NCBI GenBank assembly: GCA_947165115.1
Contig: CAMUZD010000105.1
Location: forward strand, 1 to 6,325
DNA from: an uncultured Clostridia bacterium
Lineage (GTDB): Bacteria > Bacillota > Clostridia > Oscillospirales > Acutalibacteraceae
Reading direction: 5' to 3'
Length of the DNA: 6,325 nt
The number at the start of each line of letters is the position of its first letter. The stretch's first letter is position 1. A program made the translations under genes and the position numbers. Of this stretch, positions 5,839-6,325 are shown piece after piece. The notes under the pieces were generated by a model. The model worked only from the letters and a program-made list of their open reading frames with translations. It was not told the DNA's origin and did not search any database.

Positions 5839-6115
5839 GTTAAATCTTCAGCTTTTCGCTCATAAAAAAGGTATGGGTTCAACCCGTAACGGCCGTGATT
5901 CCGAATCCAAGAGACTCGGCGCAAAGAGAGCTGACGGTCAGTTCGTTCTCGCTGGCAATATACTTGTGAGACAGAGAGGCACCAAAATCCATCCCGGCAA
6001 CAACGTCGGCATCGGCTCGGATGACACTCTCTTCGCTCTTATCGACGGCACCGTTAAATTTGAGCGCTACGGCAAGACCCGCAAAAAGGTCAGCGTTTAC
6101 GCAGTAGAGCAGTAA
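5831..6115 (+). CDS. rpmA: 50S ribosomal protein bL27 with cleavable N-terminal leader peptide
   Basis: bL27 sits at the peptidyl-transferase centre of the 50S subunit, with its N-terminus reaching towards the tRNA ends. The 94-aa protein begins MLKLNLQLFA (1-10) before HKKGMGSTRNGRDSES (11-26). The E. coli protein instead starts near AHKKAGGSTRNGRD. By comparison with S. aureus L27, Prp should cut between F9 and A10, giving an AHKKG N-terminus. The family signature GNILVRQRGTKIHPG is at 42-56. The gene overlaps prp by 8 nt, has its own strong ribosome binding site, and is followed 12 nt later by an intrinsic terminator. That makes it the last gene of the operon; obg, often next in Firmicutes, is not here. 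Confidence 0.98.
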   Translation: MLKLNLQLFAHKKGMGSTRNGRDSESKRLGAKRADGQFVLAGNILVRQRGTKIHPGNNVGIGSDDTLFALIDGTVKFERYGKTRKKVSVYAVEQ

Positions 6116-6127
6116 AAGCAATAATTT

Positions 6128-6160
6128 ACTCGCAGGGCAATGCCTTGCGAGTTATTTTTT
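6128..6160 (+). terminator. Rho-independent terminator of the rplU-prp-rpmA operon
   Basis: An 11-bp stem pairs 6128-6138 (ACTCGCAGGGC) with 6142-6152 (GCCTTGCGAGT), with one G-U pair and a 3-nt loop AAT, and is followed by TATTTTTT. Two further T-runs follow (6163-6168 and 6171-6177). It is the only convincing terminator in the window. Confidence 0.95.
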
Positions 6161-6176
6161 GATTTTTTCATTTTTT

Positions 6177-6206
6177 TGCAACCTTTTCTGAATCTGAACC
6201 GTATTA
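6177..6206 (+). promoter_or_regulatory. Probable ECF-sigma promoter of the downstream sigma gene
   Basis: TGCAACC (6177-6183) and CGTATTA (6200-6206) are separated by 16 nt. This resembles ECF promoters such as the B. subtilis SigW type (TGAAAC, then CGTA, 16-17 nt apart), including the T-rich stretch just after the -35 (CCTTTT). No convincing TTGACA/TATAAT pair is seen at this position. The start should fall near 6211-6214, leaving a leader of about 45 nt before the ATG at 6257. Because the gene behind it looks like an ECF sigma factor, autoregulation is the natural reading. The first T of the -35 is the last T of the terminator's tail region. Confidence 0.7.
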
Positions 6207-6210
6207 TAGT

Positions 6211-6223
6211 TGAAGGACCTTCA
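6211..6223. repeat. 13-bp perfect dyad at the predicted transcription start
   Basis: TGAAGG (6211-6216), a central A, and CCTTCA (6218-6223) form a perfect inverted repeat. It begins 5 bp after the ECF -10 element, so it overlaps the expected +1. It could be an operator, or in RNA a very tight hairpin at the 5' end, though a 1-nt loop means only the outer pairs could form. Its role is unknown. Confidence 0.5.
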
Positions 6224-6243
6224 CGACACAGCAAAATCCATCC

Positions 6244-6250
6244 AAAGGAG
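6244..6250 (+). promoter_or_regulatory. Ribosome binding site of the partial sigma-factor gene
   Basis: AAAGGAG lies 6 nt before ATG 6257, a near-ideal site. It is the main reason, with the promoter upstream, to accept the short open frame at the right edge as a real gene. Confidence 0.85.
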
Positions 6251-6256
6251 CCGGGT

Positions 6257-6325
6257 ATGCGACTGCCGATAGAAACAGTAGTAGAAAAATATAAACAGCC
6301 GCTCTTCGCCGCGGCATTCGGCGTT
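6257..6325 (+). CDS. Probable ECF-type RNA polymerase sigma factor, first 23 residues (3'-truncated by window edge)
   Basis: Only MRLPIETVVEKYKQPLFAAA plus FGV is visible. The pattern VEKYKQPLFAAAFGV is typical of the start of sigma-70 region 2.1 in ECF sigma factors (a 'leekYkdplyrlAy'-like helix). In the full protein this would be followed by the -10-recognising region 2 and the -35-recognising region 4. The start is firm because AAAGGAG lies 6 nt upstream and an ECF-type promoter lies about 50 nt upstream. It is separated from the L27 operon by a terminator, so it is an independent unit. Only 69 bases are seen, so the family call is tentative; no anti-sigma gene or signal can be inferred. 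Confidence 0.68.
   Translation, partial: MRLPIETVVEKYKQPLFAAAFGV

Noticed and set aside
1..6325. Mobile element, CRISPR array, tRNA/rRNA or defence system
   Set aside because: No terminal repeats, transposase or integrase motifs, spaced direct repeats, or tRNA-like cloverleaf sequence were seen; the content is housekeeping throughout.

Overview
The window is a compact stretch of chromosome with every supported gene on the + strand. It looks like a Clostridia-class Firmicute, probably of the Ruminococcaceae/Oscillospirales type. The pointers are the ymfF-ymfH peptidase-like pair, the rplU-prp-rpmA operon with an N-terminally extended L27, a Firmicute-type L21 leader, and an ECF-type promoter of the form TGCAACC...CGTATTA. 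The order is inferred from general resemblance only; no marker gene or search was available. Nothing suggests a plasmid, phage, transposon or CRISPR locus. Gaps are short, the longest being about 140 bp.

Layout. (1) 1-506: the C-terminal ~40% of diaminopimelate decarboxylase (lysA), cut by the left edge. (2) 581-5071: four close-packed genes, ymfF, ymfH (11-nt overlap), lgt (9-nt gap) and folD (17-nt gap), probably one transcript. They cover two M16 peptidase-fold proteins linked to EF-P modification, prolipoprotein diacylglyceryl transferase, and methylene-THF dehydrogenase/cyclohydrolase. (3) 5072-6160: a self-contained ribosomal-protein operon. It has a perfect-consensus extended sigma-A promoter, a structured L21 leader, rplU (L21), prp (protease that matures L27), rpmA (L27 with the cleavable leader peptide) and a strong intrinsic terminator. 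(4) 6161-6325: an ECF-type promoter, a 13-bp dyad at the predicted start site, a good ribosome binding site, and the first 23 codons of a probable ECF sigma factor cut by the right edge.

How the parts work together. YmfF and YmfH carry complementary halves of an M16B active site: the zinc motif is only in YmfH and the Arg/Tyr pair only in YmfF. They therefore look like an obligate heterodimer. Prp and L27 are an enzyme and its substrate encoded by overlapping genes: L27 begins MLKLNLQLFA before the mature AHKKG N-terminus, and Prp retains its His/Cys dyad. L21 probably limits its own operon through the leader RNA. The probable sigma gene sits behind a promoter of the type its own product would be expected to read, which suggests autoregulation.

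I found no clearly undescribed system. The points most worth a second look are the ECF promoter and dyad, the alternative pairings in the L21 leader, the Tyr in place of the usual catalytic-region His in Lgt, and the split M16 active site.
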